A stretch of DNA of 10,572 bases from Candidatus Peregrinibacteria bacterium CG_4_10_14_0_2_um_filter_43_11 (lineage in GTDB: Bacteria > Patescibacteriota > Gracilibacteria > UM-FILTER-43-11), in contig PFOK01000105.1 of assembly GCA_002792495.1 (NCBI GenBank), positions 1 through 10,572 of the forward strand, written 5' to 3'. The stretch's first letter is position 1; each line of letters begins with the position of its first letter. Positions 1 to 7,268 of the stretch are shown in pieces. The translations under genes were made by a program, and so were the position numbers. A model generated the notes under the pieces. That model saw only the letters and a list, made by a program, of their open reading frames with translations, did not search any database and was not told where the DNA came from.

Positions 1-147
1 AGGGAAAAGTTCTTCGGCAATGTTTCCTTCGTGTCTATGGATCATCTGGAGGAACATCTTGTCACTGCATCTCTGCACTATGAAAAGTTACCCGATACCG
101 TTAAGTCCATTTCAAACTGGGAATGGATGGGACTCAATTATGTATGA
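1..147 (+). CDS. IS630-family transposase, C-terminal fragment (5' end outside window)
   Basis: Frame 1 is open from the window edge to a TGA stop and encodes 48 residues. They begin REKFFGN, continue with SMDHLEEHLVTA, and end with VKSISNWEW about seven residues before the stop. This resembles the C-terminus of IS630-type DDE transposases (Tc1/mariner superfamily), where the last catalytic acid is followed by a pattern like REK-F-N--F-S-D-LE--L--A and a closing V-SI--W-W. The catalytic triad lies upstream of the window, so activity cannot be judged. The gene converges on trxB with a 98-base gap, where the element's right end and its TA target-site duplication should lie; I could not identify the terminal inverted repeat. 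It is the only gene here ending in TGA. The overlapping frame-2 reading is Trp/Cys-rich and less protein-like. Family assignment is from remembered pattern, not a search. Confidence 0.72.
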   Translation, partial: REKFFGNVSFVSMDHLEEHLVTASLHYEKLPDTVKSISNWEWMGLNYV

Positions 148-157
148 TTTCTATTGC

Positions 158-195
158 AGATTAGTATTAATACCCCTAGAGCCTACTAATTTTAA
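158..195 (+). terminator. weak terminator candidate between convergent transposase and trxB
   Basis: A 7-bp perfect inverted repeat (ATTAGTA at 160-166, TACTAAT at 184-190) encloses 17 bases and runs into TTTT on the plus strand. The stem is AT-rich and therefore weak. It lies 10 bases past the transposase stop, in the convergent gap, which is where a terminator would be expected. It could equally be part of the IS end. Confidence 0.25.
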
Positions 196-245
196 TGATG
201 ATTATGGAGATAATGTAGGAGGTGGTAACTCTTGGATCTAAAAAT

Positions 246-1169
246 CTATTCCTGTGCCTCCAACCACCTTTCCGCGTCAATGGCCGCCCTACAACCACTA
301 CCGGCCGATGTAACAGCCTGACGATAACGGGAGTCAGTACAATCCCCCGCCGCAAAAACACCCGCGACACTCGTCATGGTGTATTCTGTTTGGAGGACAT
401 AACCCATCGCATCCAATTCGATTTGGTTTTTGAACAATTCCGTCGCGGGAATATGCCCGATGGCCAAAAACACGCCATCTAGCGGCAATTCGGAGATCTC
501 CCCTGTCTGAGTATCTTTCAGGCGCAAACCGGTCACATGAGCCTCCCCCGTGATCTCCTCGACCGTCTTGTTCAGCAGGATCTCTATCTTTTCATTCGCC
601 TTCACGCGGTCAATCATGATAGGGGAAGCACGAAACCCCTCCCGACGATGGATGAGATAGACTTTGGTAGCGAATTTAGTGAGAAAATGGGCTTCTTCCA
701 TGGCGGAATCTCCACCTCCCATAACAGCAACTACCTTACCCCGAAAAAAGAAACCATCGCACGTGGCACAGGCAGAAACGCCTTTCGACCATAAACGCTC
801 TTCGGATTCAATCCCTAACTTTCGTGGCTTCGCGCCTGTGGCGATAATAACGGTTTTAGACTGATATTCCTCGCCACCGGCATGAATTTTGAAAGGACGG
901 CCTGAAAAATCAACCCCGGTAACATTTTGAGATTTGATTTCCGTTCCAAAACGCGCCGCTTGTTTTTTCATTTCCCGCATGAGCTGATTGCCGTCAATTC
1001 CCCGCTCAAAACCGGGATAATTTTCAACAACCGTCGTGGTGGTGAGCTGACCGCCGGGTTGCCATCCCTCTAAAACCAATACTTTTAAATCCGCGCGACT
1101 GGCATAAAGCGCGGCAGTATAACCGGCAGGTCCCGCCCCAATGACAATGAGATCATAAACTTCAGACAT
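246..1169 (-). CDS. trxB: thioredoxin reductase (NADPH, FAD), TrxB
   Basis: This is a 307-residue low-molecular-weight thioredoxin reductase, which passes electrons from NADPH through FAD and a redox disulfide to thioredoxin in the cytoplasm. Visible motifs are the N-terminal FAD dinucleotide loop GAGPAG (11-16), the redox-active CATC (C134, C137) followed by DGFF, the NADPH-binding loop GGGDSA (151-156), the HRR motif (174-176) that in this family favours NADPH over NADH, and the C-terminal FAD signature GDC-D (D276) with RQAVTSAGSGCRAA. Length is close to the usual 310-320. The ATG start sits five residues before the first beta strand, the normal distance, but has no Shine-Dalgarno site. 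The gene follows atpD by 140 bases and has its own promoter candidate, so it is probably a separate transcription unit. It ends with TAG, unlike the ATPase genes. Confidence 0.97.
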   Translation of the reverse strand: MSEVYDLIVIGAGPAGYTAALYASRADLKVLVLEGWQPGGQLTTTTVVENYPGFERGIDGNQLMREMKKQAARFGTEIKSQNVTGVDFSGRPFKIHAGGEEYQSKTVIIATGAKPRKLGIESEERLWSKGVSACATCDGFFFRGKVVAVMGGGDSAMEEAHFLTKFATKVYLIHRREGFRASPIMIDRVKANEKIEILLNKTVEEITGEAHVTGLRLKDTQTGEISELPLDGVFLAIGHIPATELFKNQIELDAMGYVLQTEYTMTSVAGVFAAGDCTDSRYRQAVTSAGSGCRAAIDAERWLEAQE

Positions 1170-1182
1170 AATAAAATTTTAT

Positions 1183-1211
1183 TTTATAAATTTTTTACAA
1201 TGAACATTCAA
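1183..1211 (-). promoter_or_regulatory. sigma70-like promoter candidate for trxB
   Basis: On the minus strand, TTGAAT (1206-1211) and TATAAA (1183-1188) are separated by exactly 17 bases, giving 4/6 and 5/6 matches to consensus. Only 13 bases separate the -10 box from the trxB ATG, so transcription would start about 5-7 bases before the start codon. That predicts a very short or nearly absent leader, in keeping with the missing Shine-Dalgarno site. The region is AT-rich, so chance matches are possible. Confidence 0.5.
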
Positions 1212-1214
1212 CAT

Positions 1215-1244
1215 CTGATTTCATGAGTACTGATTTCATGAAAT
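1215..1244. repeat. 15-base tandem repeat with overlapping 12-bp palindrome upstream of trxB promoter
   Basis: CTGATTTCATGA occurs at 1215-1226 and again at 1230-1241, a period of 15 bases with a 3-base spacer. The second copy runs into a perfect palindrome, ATTTCATGAAAT (1233-1244). The array starts four bases upstream of the trxB -35 candidate, where an activator site would sit. It may be an operator or only a slippage duplication. Confidence 0.6.
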
Positions 1245-1263
1245 TTGACTCTATCAATATACC

Positions 1264-1314
1264 AAAAAAAACAAAGGCCGTAAGTAGTAAACGATAAAAA
1301 AGAAGTACCTTACG
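1264..1314 (-). terminator. possible rho-independent terminator after atpD
   Basis: On the minus strand CGTAAG (1309-1314, overlapping the atpD stop codon) pairs with CTTACG (1279-1284) across a 24-base loop. After GGCC-like bases and TTTG comes a run of eight T (1264-1271). The stem is short and the loop long, so efficiency would be modest. The position, directly after the last ATPase gene and before the trxB promoter, supports the call. Confidence 0.35.
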
Positions 1315-1963
1315 CTACGGTCTGCTGCTTCCTTCTTTTTTCTTTAGCCTGAATCTGTGCCTTCACACGCATGGTATTGGTAATCGCGCTGCGTTCCATC
1401 TCACCCAATTTCATGGAAATGAACTTGATCGTGTCCTGAAGGTCAGGAATCATGCGGTATTCCAACGCGTTCACACGACGACGGGTCTTTTCAAGCTCAT
1501 CGGCCAACGCCTCCGCGGATTTTTCGATCTCAGCCAACTGAACGAGAAGAGGAAAAACATCCTGCAGAGATTTGAGCGCCATATCCAATTCACCACTGGT
1601 TTGCAAAAAACCATAATTGACCACTTCTCCACTGGATTTAACGGTAAACTGAGGAATACGAACGGACATGACATTTTTGGTTTCCACTTCCAGCTTCATG
1701 ATCGCGGTGGAATAAAGCAGGGCACCCTCCAAAAATGCCTCTCCCATCAAAGCGTTCGCACGGATAAAGTTTTTAAACGCTTTTCCCAGCTTTTGTTCCA
1801 CATCTTCACGCATACGACGCGCTTCACGGATCACTTCCATAAACTTCTGCATCAAGCCGTCCTGCTTGTCTTTCAAAAGCTTATGACCACGCTTGGCGCT
1901 GATGATCTTCTTTTTAAGGCCTAGCATGGCCATCCGAGTGGGGTTGACGTTTAAAATCGCCAT
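1310..1963 (-). CDS. atpD: V/A-type ATPase subunit D (central shaft)
   Basis: This 217-residue protein is the rotor axle that turns inside the A3B3 head and transmits torque to F, C and the K ring. The family hallmark is at the N-terminus: NVNPTRMAML followed by LKKK and AKRGHKLLKDKQDGLM (about residues 6-39), a basic amphipathic helix. Two long helical, charged segments (roughly 10-75 and 125-205) form the antiparallel coiled coil of the shaft, separated by a short central domain. The C-terminal tail is very basic (KEKRRKQQ). Length fits the family (about 200-220). It is the last gene of the ATPase operon, 28 bases after atpB, and that gap is filled by an AAAATTT repeat. There is no Shine-Dalgarno site. 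The ATG start gives the usual short lead before the PTR motif. Confidence 0.95.
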   Translation of the reverse strand: MAILNVNPTRMAMLGLKKKIISAKRGHKLLKDKQDGLMQKFMEVIREARRMREDVEQKLGKAFKNFIRANALMGEAFLEGALLYSTAIMKLEVETKNVMSVRIPQFTVKSSGEVVNYGFLQTSGELDMALKSLQDVFPLLVQLAEIEKSAEALADELEKTRRRVNALEYRMIPDLQDTIKFISMKLGEMERSAITNTMRVKAQIQAKEKRRKQQTVA

Positions 1964-1966
1964 TTG

Positions 1967-1993
1967 AAAATTTAAAATTTAAAATTTAAAATT
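1967..1993. repeat. AAAATTT heptamer tandem repeat filling the atpB-atpD gap
   Basis: Three full copies of AAAATTT and a partial fourth (AAAATT) run without interruption and take up nearly all of the 28-base gap. On the minus strand the repeat starts inside the TAA stop of atpB and ends four bases before the atpD ATG. The unit is close to self-complementary, so the RNA could form weak hairpins. It contains no ribosome-binding site. Confidence 0.85.
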
Positions 1994-3368
1994 AGGCGTC
2001 AGCCTTCATGTATTTCTCAATATGCTCCGGCTTGATACGTTTAAGTTCAGCCTGTGGAAGCATTTTAAGGAGCTCCCAACCAATAGATAGAGACTTGATG
2101 ATGTCACGATCCTCATGCTCATCCTGACGGATGTAACGGTCTTCAAACGCGTTCGCGAACTTCATGTAAGCGCGATCCACATCGTCCAAAGCCGCTTCAC
2201 CCAAAATGATGGCCAACTCACGAACGTCTTTACCACGAGCGTAAGAAGCATAAAGCTGATTCATCACACCGGCGTGGTCTTCACGTGTTTTTCCATCACC
2301 AATACCTTTATCTTTCAGACGGGAAAGGGAAGGAAGTACATCGGCAGGAGGATAAATCCCCTTACGATGCAATTCGCGAGACATTACGATTTGTCCTTCT
2401 GTGATATAACCTGTCAAATCGGGAATAGGATGAGTGATGTCATCTTCCGGCATGGTCAAGATGGGGATTTGAGTCACAGAACCTTTTTTGCCTTTAATAC
2501 GACCCGCTCTTTCATAAATGGTAGCCAAATCGGTGTACAGATACCCGGGGTACCCACGACGGCCGGGAACTTCTTTACGAGCTGCAGACACCTCACGCAA
2601 AGCCTCCGCATAGTTCGTAAGATCGGTTAGCACAACGAGCACATGCATTTCTTTTTCGTAAGCGAGATATTCCGCGGTCGTAAGGGCTAAACGAGGGATA
2701 GCAATACGTTCAACCACAGGATCATCCGCGGTATTGATGAACAAAACCGCCTTTTCGATGGCACCTGTTTTTTCAAATTCGGACTGGAAAAATTGAGCCT
2801 CTTCAAAAGTCACTCCCATCGCCGCGAACACCACCGCGAACTCAGAGCCATCGTTTACTTTTGCCTGACGGGCAATTTGAGCGGCAATACGGTTGTGAGG
2901 AAGTCCGGCTCCGGAAAAGATAGGAAGTTTTTGACCGCGAACCAACGTGTTTAAACAGTCGATTGTACTGATACCCGTTTGAATAAAATCATTCGGGAAA
3001 TCGCGTGAGTAAGGGTTGATAGCGGCACCGCTGATATCCAGACGCTTTTCCGGAATGATCTCCGGACGACCGTCAATCGGTTTTCCGGACCCGTTGAAAA
3101 CACGACCGAGCATATCGGGGGAAACACCGATCTTCATGGTCTCTCCTAAAAATCGGGCCTTCGCGCCGTGAGTGACCGCACCCTGCGGGCTTTCAAACAT
3201 CTGTACAAGAGCGAACCCTTCGGAAGCCTCCAGAACCTTACCCATACGAGGTTGGGATTCATGAGGCATCTGAATTTCTACGAGCTCCTCATATTTAATG
3301 CCTTCTACTCCTTCGATGAGCACAAGAGGACCGGCGATAGAAGTAATGGATTTATATTCTTTCTGCAT
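1992..3368 (-). CDS. atpB: V/A-type ATPase subunit B (non-catalytic, regulatory)
   Basis: This 458-residue subunit alternates with A in the A3B3 hexamer. It has the three-part alpha/beta ATPase build: an N-terminal barrel (about 1-75), a nucleotide-binding fold and a C-terminal helical bundle. As in all B subunits the P-loop is degenerate: the position reads SGAGLPHN (152-159) with no GK(T/S). The trans-acting arginine finger is present as R350 in LPSLSRLKDKG, the same number as recalled for R350 of E. hirae NtpB. Other family blocks are VVFAAMGVTFEEA, YPGYLYTDLATIYERAGR and the C-terminal SYARGKDVRELAIILGE. Length matches the family (about 460). It lies 45 bases after atpA. The ATG is preceded by an AT-rich leader with no Shine-Dalgarno site. 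Confidence 0.98.
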   Translation of the reverse strand: MQKEYKSITSIAGPLVLIEGVEGIKYEELVEIQMPHESQPRMGKVLEASEGFALVQMFESPQGAVTHGAKARFLGETMKIGVSPDMLGRVFNGSGKPIDGRPEIIPEKRLDISGAAINPYSRDFPNDFIQTGISTIDCLNTLVRGQKLPIFSGAGLPHNRIAAQIARQAKVNDGSEFAVVFAAMGVTFEEAQFFQSEFEKTGAIEKAVLFINTADDPVVERIAIPRLALTTAEYLAYEKEMHVLVVLTDLTNYAEALREVSAARKEVPGRRGYPGYLYTDLATIYERAGRIKGKKGSVTQIPILTMPEDDITHPIPDLTGYITEGQIVMSRELHRKGIYPPADVLPSLSRLKDKGIGDGKTREDHAGVMNQLYASYARGKDVRELAIILGEAALDDVDRAYMKFANAFEDRYIRQDEHEDRDIIKSLSIGWELLKMLPQAELKRIKPEHIEKYMKADA

Positions 3369-3397
3369 GATATATAAGTTAATTAAGAAGATAAGAA

Positions 3398-3411
3398 TTC
3401 ACGAGTCACGA
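3398..3411. repeat. two-copy heptamer repeat in the atpA-atpB gap
   Basis: TTCACGA (3398-3404) is followed directly by GTCACGA (3405-3411), a period of seven bases with one mismatch. On the minus strand the pair starts two bases after the TAA stop of atpA. The flanks AATTC and GAATT also make the segment partly palindromic. It is short and could be chance on its own, but the same period recurs in two other gaps of the operon. Confidence 0.45.
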
Positions 3412-3413
3412 AT

Positions 3414-5180
3414 TTATTTTTTAAGAGAAAGGATCTCGGAACGTAACTTTTTTTCAAACGCTTCAAATTCGTCCCACTTCTCATTGGGAATATCTTTAAC
3501 ACGAGCGACTTTTAGGAAAGAAGGGAGCTGTTTTAAGGCATTGAAATCAAAATCTTCCTGTTCAACAACCTCTTGACCGGCATAATAAATCGTTAAAATA
3601 CACTTGAGCATCCAATATTGTTTTTTCAGAGAAGTGGAGGCATCAACTGGATCAAAGGCATTTTGGAAGAGAAAATCTTCACGAATGGATTTCGCAGTCT
3701 CTAAAATCAAACGTTCCTTACTGCTCAAAGCATCCATACCGACCAAGCGAACGATTTCTTCAAGCTTAGCCTCCTCTTGTAACAAGCCGGCGGCATCGTT
3801 ACGAACTTTTGTAAAATCATCCGCCACTTCACGGCTCCAATAGGTACTAACATTGCCTTGATAAAGCGTGTAAGAAGTGAGCCAGTTGATCGCGGGAAAA
3901 TGACGACGGCGAGCCAAGTTGGCATCGAGACCCCAGAACACTTTGGTCACGCGCAATGTATTTTGAGTCACCGGTTCAGAAAGGTCTCCTCCCGGAGGAG
4001 AAACAGCACCGATAACAGTCAAACTCCCCTCACGATCTCCGTTCCCTAAACACTTAACTGCACCGGCTCTTTCATAAAAACTGGCGGTACGGGAACCAAG
4101 GTAGGCGGGGTAACCTTCTTCCCCTGGCATTTCCTCCAGACGACCGGACATTTCACGCATGGCTTCCGCCCAGCGGGAAGTACTATCCGCCATCAGGGCG
4201 ACATCGTAGCCCATATCACGATAATATTCGGCGATCGTGATACCAGTATAAACCGAAGCTTCACGCGCCGCTACCGGCATGTTAGAAGTGTTGGCGATAA
4301 GAACGGTTCGTTTCATCAATGGTTCACCGGTATTCGGATCTTTAAGATGGGGGAATTCCATCAATACGTCCGTCATTTCATTCCCGCGTTCTCCACAACC
4401 CACATACACAATCACCTGAGCGTCACAAAATTTCGCGACAGACTGTTGGGTAACCGTTTTTCCGGCACCGAAAGGTCCGGGAATACAACCGGCTCCTCCT
4501 TTGGCGAGAGGGAATAAAGTATCGAGGATACGGGTTCCTGTTTGTAGGGGGGTGTCAGGCACGCGTTTCCCTTTGGATTTACGGGGGATACGGATAGGCC
4601 ATCGTTGCAACATGACGATGTCATGTTTTTTTCCATGGCTATCTTCAACAACGGCAATCACTTCCTCGACGGTCTTTGAACCGGAATGAACCGCAGTGAT
4701 TTTACCGGAAATACCGACCGGAACCATGACGCGATGCAGAATCAAAGTGGTCTCCTGAACTTCTCCCAAAATATCCCCCTCAAAAACAGTGTCTCCAGCA
4801 CTCACCTTGGGTTCAAAATCCCATTTTCTTTCACGATCAATACTGGGGACCTGAATACCGCGACCGATGAATGCTCCGGAAGCCTTTTCAATCAAAGCCA
4901 AAGGACGTTGCACTCCATCGTAAATCCCTTCCAGAAGACCCGGAGCCAATTCCACGGAAAGGGTTTCTCCGGTAGAATAAACCGGTTCCCCGGGGCCAAT
5001 GCCAGCCGTTTCTTCATAAACCTGGATAGAGGCGGTATCACCATTCAGCTCAATCACCTCGCCGACAAGATTTTGCTCGGAGACATGCACCACTTCGTAC
5101 ATTTTGGCATGAGACATCCCCTTCGCGACAACGAGTGGACCGGAGACCTTAATAATGATTCCTTGATGTTTATCGGACAT
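3414..5180 (-). CDS. atpA: V/A-type ATPase subunit A (catalytic ATPase subunit)
   Basis: This 588-residue subunit hydrolyses ATP at the A/B interfaces of the head. From the N-terminus come a beta barrel (about 1-75), the A-specific non-homologous insert (about 110-190, including the block from SAGDTVFEGDILGEV to MVPVGISGKI), and the nucleotide-binding fold with Walker A GPFGAGKT (K241). Then follow the catalytic loop GCGERGNEM (E264, R265), Walker B LMADSTSRWAEA (D332), RLEEMPGEEGYPAYL, and SPPGGDLSEP with its conserved proline pair. The helical C-terminus follows. The key residues sit three positions after the E. hirae NtpA numbering I recall (K238, E261, R262). Length is typical, and no intein interrupts the P-loop region, unlike some archaeal and yeast A subunits. 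It follows atpF after a 123-base AT-rich gap that holds a promoter candidate. There is no Shine-Dalgarno site. Confidence 0.98.
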   Translation of the reverse strand: MSDKHQGIIIKVSGPLVVAKGMSHAKMYEVVHVSEQNLVGEVIELNGDTASIQVYEETAGIGPGEPVYSTGETLSVELAPGLLEGIYDGVQRPLALIEKASGAFIGRGIQVPSIDRERKWDFEPKVSAGDTVFEGDILGEVQETTLILHRVMVPVGISGKITAVHSGSKTVEEVIAVVEDSHGKKHDIVMLQRWPIRIPRKSKGKRVPDTPLQTGTRILDTLFPLAKGGAGCIPGPFGAGKTVTQQSVAKFCDAQVIVYVGCGERGNEMTDVLMEFPHLKDPNTGEPLMKRTVLIANTSNMPVAAREASVYTGITIAEYYRDMGYDVALMADSTSRWAEAMREMSGRLEEMPGEEGYPAYLGSRTASFYERAGAVKCLGNGDREGSLTVIGAVSPPGGDLSEPVTQNTLRVTKVFWGLDANLARRRHFPAINWLTSYTLYQGNVSTYWSREVADDFTKVRNDAAGLLQEEAKLEEIVRLVGMDALSSKERLILETAKSIREDFLFQNAFDPVDASTSLKKQYWMLKCILTIYYAGQEVVEQEDFDFNALKQLPSFLKVARVKDIPNEKWDEFEAFEKKLRSEILSLKK

Positions 5181-5225
5181 AATGTTGAACTTAAATTTTA
5201 AATTTTTAATTCTAAATTTTAAAAC

Positions 5226-5253
5226 ATTTTATTATTGAGATAGGAAATTTCAA
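5226..5253 (-). promoter_or_regulatory. internal promoter candidate upstream of atpA
   Basis: On the minus strand TTGAAA (5248-5253) and TAAAAT (5226-5231) are 16 bases apart, each 5/6 to consensus. The -10 box is identical to that of the main operon promoter candidate. The expected start is about 39 bases before the atpA ATG. The rest of the 123-base atpF-atpA gap is low-complexity AT sequence, including two copies of AAATTTC at 5245-5258. A promoter here would raise A, B and D relative to C and F, as the A3B3 stoichiometry requires. AT richness makes a chance match quite possible. Confidence 0.35.
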
Positions 5254-5303
5254 ATTTCGATTTTCCAATTTCAGTTATGAGTTTAAAAATTTAAAATTAA
5301 AAA

Positions 5304-5645
5304 TTATTTAAGAATATCAGATCCTACTGCCTTTTCGACAATACGTTTGAGCCTAGTCACACCAAATCCTGTAGAACCGAGATGGCTAGGGAGAGGAATG
5401 ATAGCAGGAAGGGGATCGGCAGATAATTTTTTATAATCTTCAGGCTGGATGTCTGTCGCTAGGTCTTCCATAATAAAAAGGATGGCATATTTGTTGCGTC
5501 CCCCATCTGTTTTTTCTTTTTTAAGTCGATAAAGTGATTCAACAGCTTCTTTAGAATCATTTGCATAAACAGGTTCCAACCCCAAAGCTTTAAAGCCAAG
5601 AATGGTTTCGCGAGATCCGATGATAGCCATTTTGTACATATCCAT
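5304..5645 (-). CDS. atpF: V/A-type ATPase subunit F (central shaft, regulatory)
   Basis: This small subunit (113 residues) binds the D shaft at the base of the head and couples it to C. It shows the Rossmann-like pattern of the family: a first strand and turn, YKMAIIGSRETILGFKALGLEPVY, then a central hydrophobic strand AILFIMEDLA, then PAIIPLPSHLGSTGFG followed by a C-terminal helix, RLKRIVEKAVGSDIL, which inserts along the shaft. Length is typical (100-115). Three ATGs lie close together at the start (codons 1, 3 and 6). The family usually begins at M-Y-K, so the true start may be codon 3 (base 5639), two codons later than given. It starts 14 bases after atpC, which suggests translation linked to its neighbour. 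No Shine-Dalgarno site is seen. Confidence 0.93.
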   Translation of the reverse strand: MDMYKMAIIGSRETILGFKALGLEPVYANDSKEAVESLYRLKKEKTDGGRNKYAILFIMEDLATDIQPEDYKKLSADPLPAIIPLPSHLGSTGFGVTRLKRIVEKAVGSDILK

Positions 5646-5659
5646 AATTCAAAAAACAA

Positions 5660-6667
5660 TTATAAAGCAAGGACTTGCTTACGGAGATCATTAGAAGGTG
5701 AACGATTGAGTTTGGCGACTAAAACAGTTCGGATGATTTGAAGATGATTTTCAAAACGCCAATAAAAAGCAAAAACAGGTTCAGGACCAAATGCAATCTT
5801 TTGAGCTTCTTGCATAAATTGCTGTTGCCCCTCCATCATCTTTTTCTCTGCCATCAGCAAATTCCGATCCTCCATAAAGGCTTCCAAAATAAATACAAGA
5901 TTTTCTGTATACATGCGAGGTTCTAAAATTTGTTTCAATTCATCATATCCACGCTCAAAAGCGGAAATAAATAATTCGAGACTGATGCGCCCCCCATCAA
6001 AAAGCATTTGCTTCAAATAAGGCAACTCTCGCTTGAGCTCATGACAGCGGATGAAAGTTAAAAGATTGGAAGCATCGATCAAATTGACCAGATAAGCACT
6101 TAACAATGAGCTATTTGTACTGCTGACAATACGCTGTAATACACTTAAATAGTAATGATCAATTTCTAAATCAACGATCTGAGGATTCGGTGTTTTTTCA
6201 TAAGCGACTCTCGCATGTTTAATAACGGTCGGTAGATCTGCACCTAAATTAATTTTAGAATCTTCAAGTAAATATCCTTCAAAATCAGAAAGAGGAATCG
6301 TACCGATATTGATAAGGGCATGCTCAATATCTGCATAACCATACTCCATAAATTTTGCCTTCAAAACAACTTTCAAATTATGAAAATCGTATTTATGCCA
6401 CAAAAAATTAAGGACTTCAGGGTAAGGTGCCATTTGAATAAGCATTCCCTTGAGGGATTTTAAGCTCTCAAGAAGTATTTTCTGAAAATCACGCACGCCA
6501 TGATCCCCCATGCTCTCTGTGACTAAAGGTAAATCATTGAGAACCCGGAAAGCATCTTCCGCCCGAGGAGCATCGATCAAACGCTCCAAATTGTTTTGAT
6601 CGAGCATTTGAGTCTCAAGTGCGCGGACTCGTCCAACGATGTAAGCGTAATTAGAGAGATCGTACAT
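5660..6667 (-). CDS. atpC: V/A-type ATPase subunit C (shaft-to-ring socket, d-like)
   Basis: This 335-residue, mostly alpha-helical protein corresponds to archaeal C and eukaryotic d. It is the funnel-shaped socket that sits on the K ring and receives the D/F shaft. The N-terminus YDLSNYAYIVGRVRALETQML is the family signature, a tyrosine-rich start followed by RVRALE. The rest shows the expected three-fold repeated helical layout, with the conserved NFLWHKYDFHNLKVVLKAK block near residues 88-106 and RCHELKRELPYLKQM later. Length fits (about 325-360). The gene starts only three bases after the atpE stop, so the two are almost certainly co-translated. Its base composition is visibly AT-richer than that of the A and B genes. 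There is no Shine-Dalgarno site; the leader is TTAATTAATTT. Confidence 0.93.
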   Translation of the reverse strand: MYDLSNYAYIVGRVRALETQMLDQNNLERLIDAPRAEDAFRVLNDLPLVTESMGDHGVRDFQKILLESLKSLKGMLIQMAPYPEVLNFLWHKYDFHNLKVVLKAKFMEYGYADIEHALINIGTIPLSDFEGYLLEDSKINLGADLPTVIKHARVAYEKTPNPQIVDLEIDHYYLSVLQRIVSSTNSSLLSAYLVNLIDASNLLTFIRCHELKRELPYLKQMLFDGGRISLELFISAFERGYDELKQILEPRMYTENLVFILEAFMEDRNLLMAEKKMMEGQQQFMQEAQKIAFGPEPVFAFYWRFENHLQIIRTVLVAKLNRSPSNDLRKQVLAL

Positions 6668-6670
6668 AAA

Positions 6671-7243
6671 TTAATTAAAAAGAATTTTAGCAACTTCCAA
6701 TTCAGTATGAGGTCGCACTATTTTATCGATCAAATAGATAAAAGTCATATTCATTTCGACACGATGATCATTCAAAATAAAACCATCTTTAATATCAGGG
6801 CTTTCATGGGCAATGGCATAGAATACTCCCGCTTTCTTGATCGCTTTCTCCATTTCTTCTTTGCGACCGCAAGGGACTGTCATTTTTCCTTCAGGTAACT
6901 GTAAAGCAGCGCTCTTTAGCATACGAACCAATAGCTCGGCATAAGCAACACCGTCCAATTGAGCTAAACTAGCCTGAAGTGCCTGATAGACATCAGCAAT
7001 CATTTTTCGCTTTTCAACCAAAAAAGCACTCTGCCCCTCCATTTTAGCGAGAATTTTTGCCTTCTCTAAAATAGATTGATATTTTTCCTCGGCCATTTGT
7101 TTGATTTCAGATCGTCGTTTTTCAGCGCGAACTTGAGATTCTGCTTCAATTTTCTTGATCTCATCATCGGCCACTTGCTTCATAAAAGCAGTTTTTTTAT
7201 CTGCTTCATCTGAAATCTTTTGAAGGATGTCATCTAATGCCAT
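6671..7243 (-). CDS. atpE: V/A-type ATPase subunit E (peripheral stalk)
   Basis: This 190-residue subunit pairs with H to form the stator stalks linking the top of the A3B3 head to subunit I. The first half (about 1-95) is a long charged coiled coil with regular A/K/E/R spacing (DDEIKKIEAESQVRAEKRR, KQMAEEKYQSILEKAK). The second half is a mixed alpha/beta globular domain that in the family binds B. It includes the VPCGRKEEMEKAIKK segment and a GFILNDHRVEMNMTF strand pair before a helix ending at FN. Length matches the family (185-200). It begins 70 bases after atpK, past a 9-bp hairpin, and runs nearly into atpC. The start codon has no Shine-Dalgarno site. Confidence 0.93.
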   Translation of the reverse strand: MALDDILQKISDEADKKTAFMKQVADDEIKKIEAESQVRAEKRRSEIKQMAEEKYQSILEKAKILAKMEGQSAFLVEKRKMIADVYQALQASLAQLDGVAYAELLVRMLKSAALQLPEGKMTVPCGRKEEMEKAIKKAGVFYAIAHESPDIKDGFILNDHRVEMNMTFIYLIDKIVRPHTELEVAKILFN

Positions 7244-7268
7244 CGTAAATTATATTAATGAATTAAGT

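Noticed and set aside
20..241. Plus-strand frame-2 reading of 73 codons at the left edge
   Set aside because: It overlaps the better frame-1 transposase tail, is Trp/Cys-rich in its first half and has no recognisable family pattern. The second half covers the gap where the IS end is expected.
2115..2630. 171-codon plus-strand ORF opposite atpB
   Set aside because: It is antisense to a strongly conserved subunit B gene and has no family resemblance; a shadow frame.
3414..5180. Intein in the atpA P-loop region
   Set aside because: The protein has normal length and an uninterrupted GPFGAGKTVTQQ block.
1992..5180. F-type ATP synthase alpha/beta genes
   Set aside because: The A-specific insert, the degenerate B P-loop and the I, C, D, E and F partners are V/A-type features; no F-type gamma, delta, epsilon or a subunit is present.
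4686..5201. 171-codon plus-strand ORF opposite the start of atpA
   Set aside because: Antisense to the conserved N-terminal part of subunit A, with no promoter or plausible protein pattern; a shadow frame.
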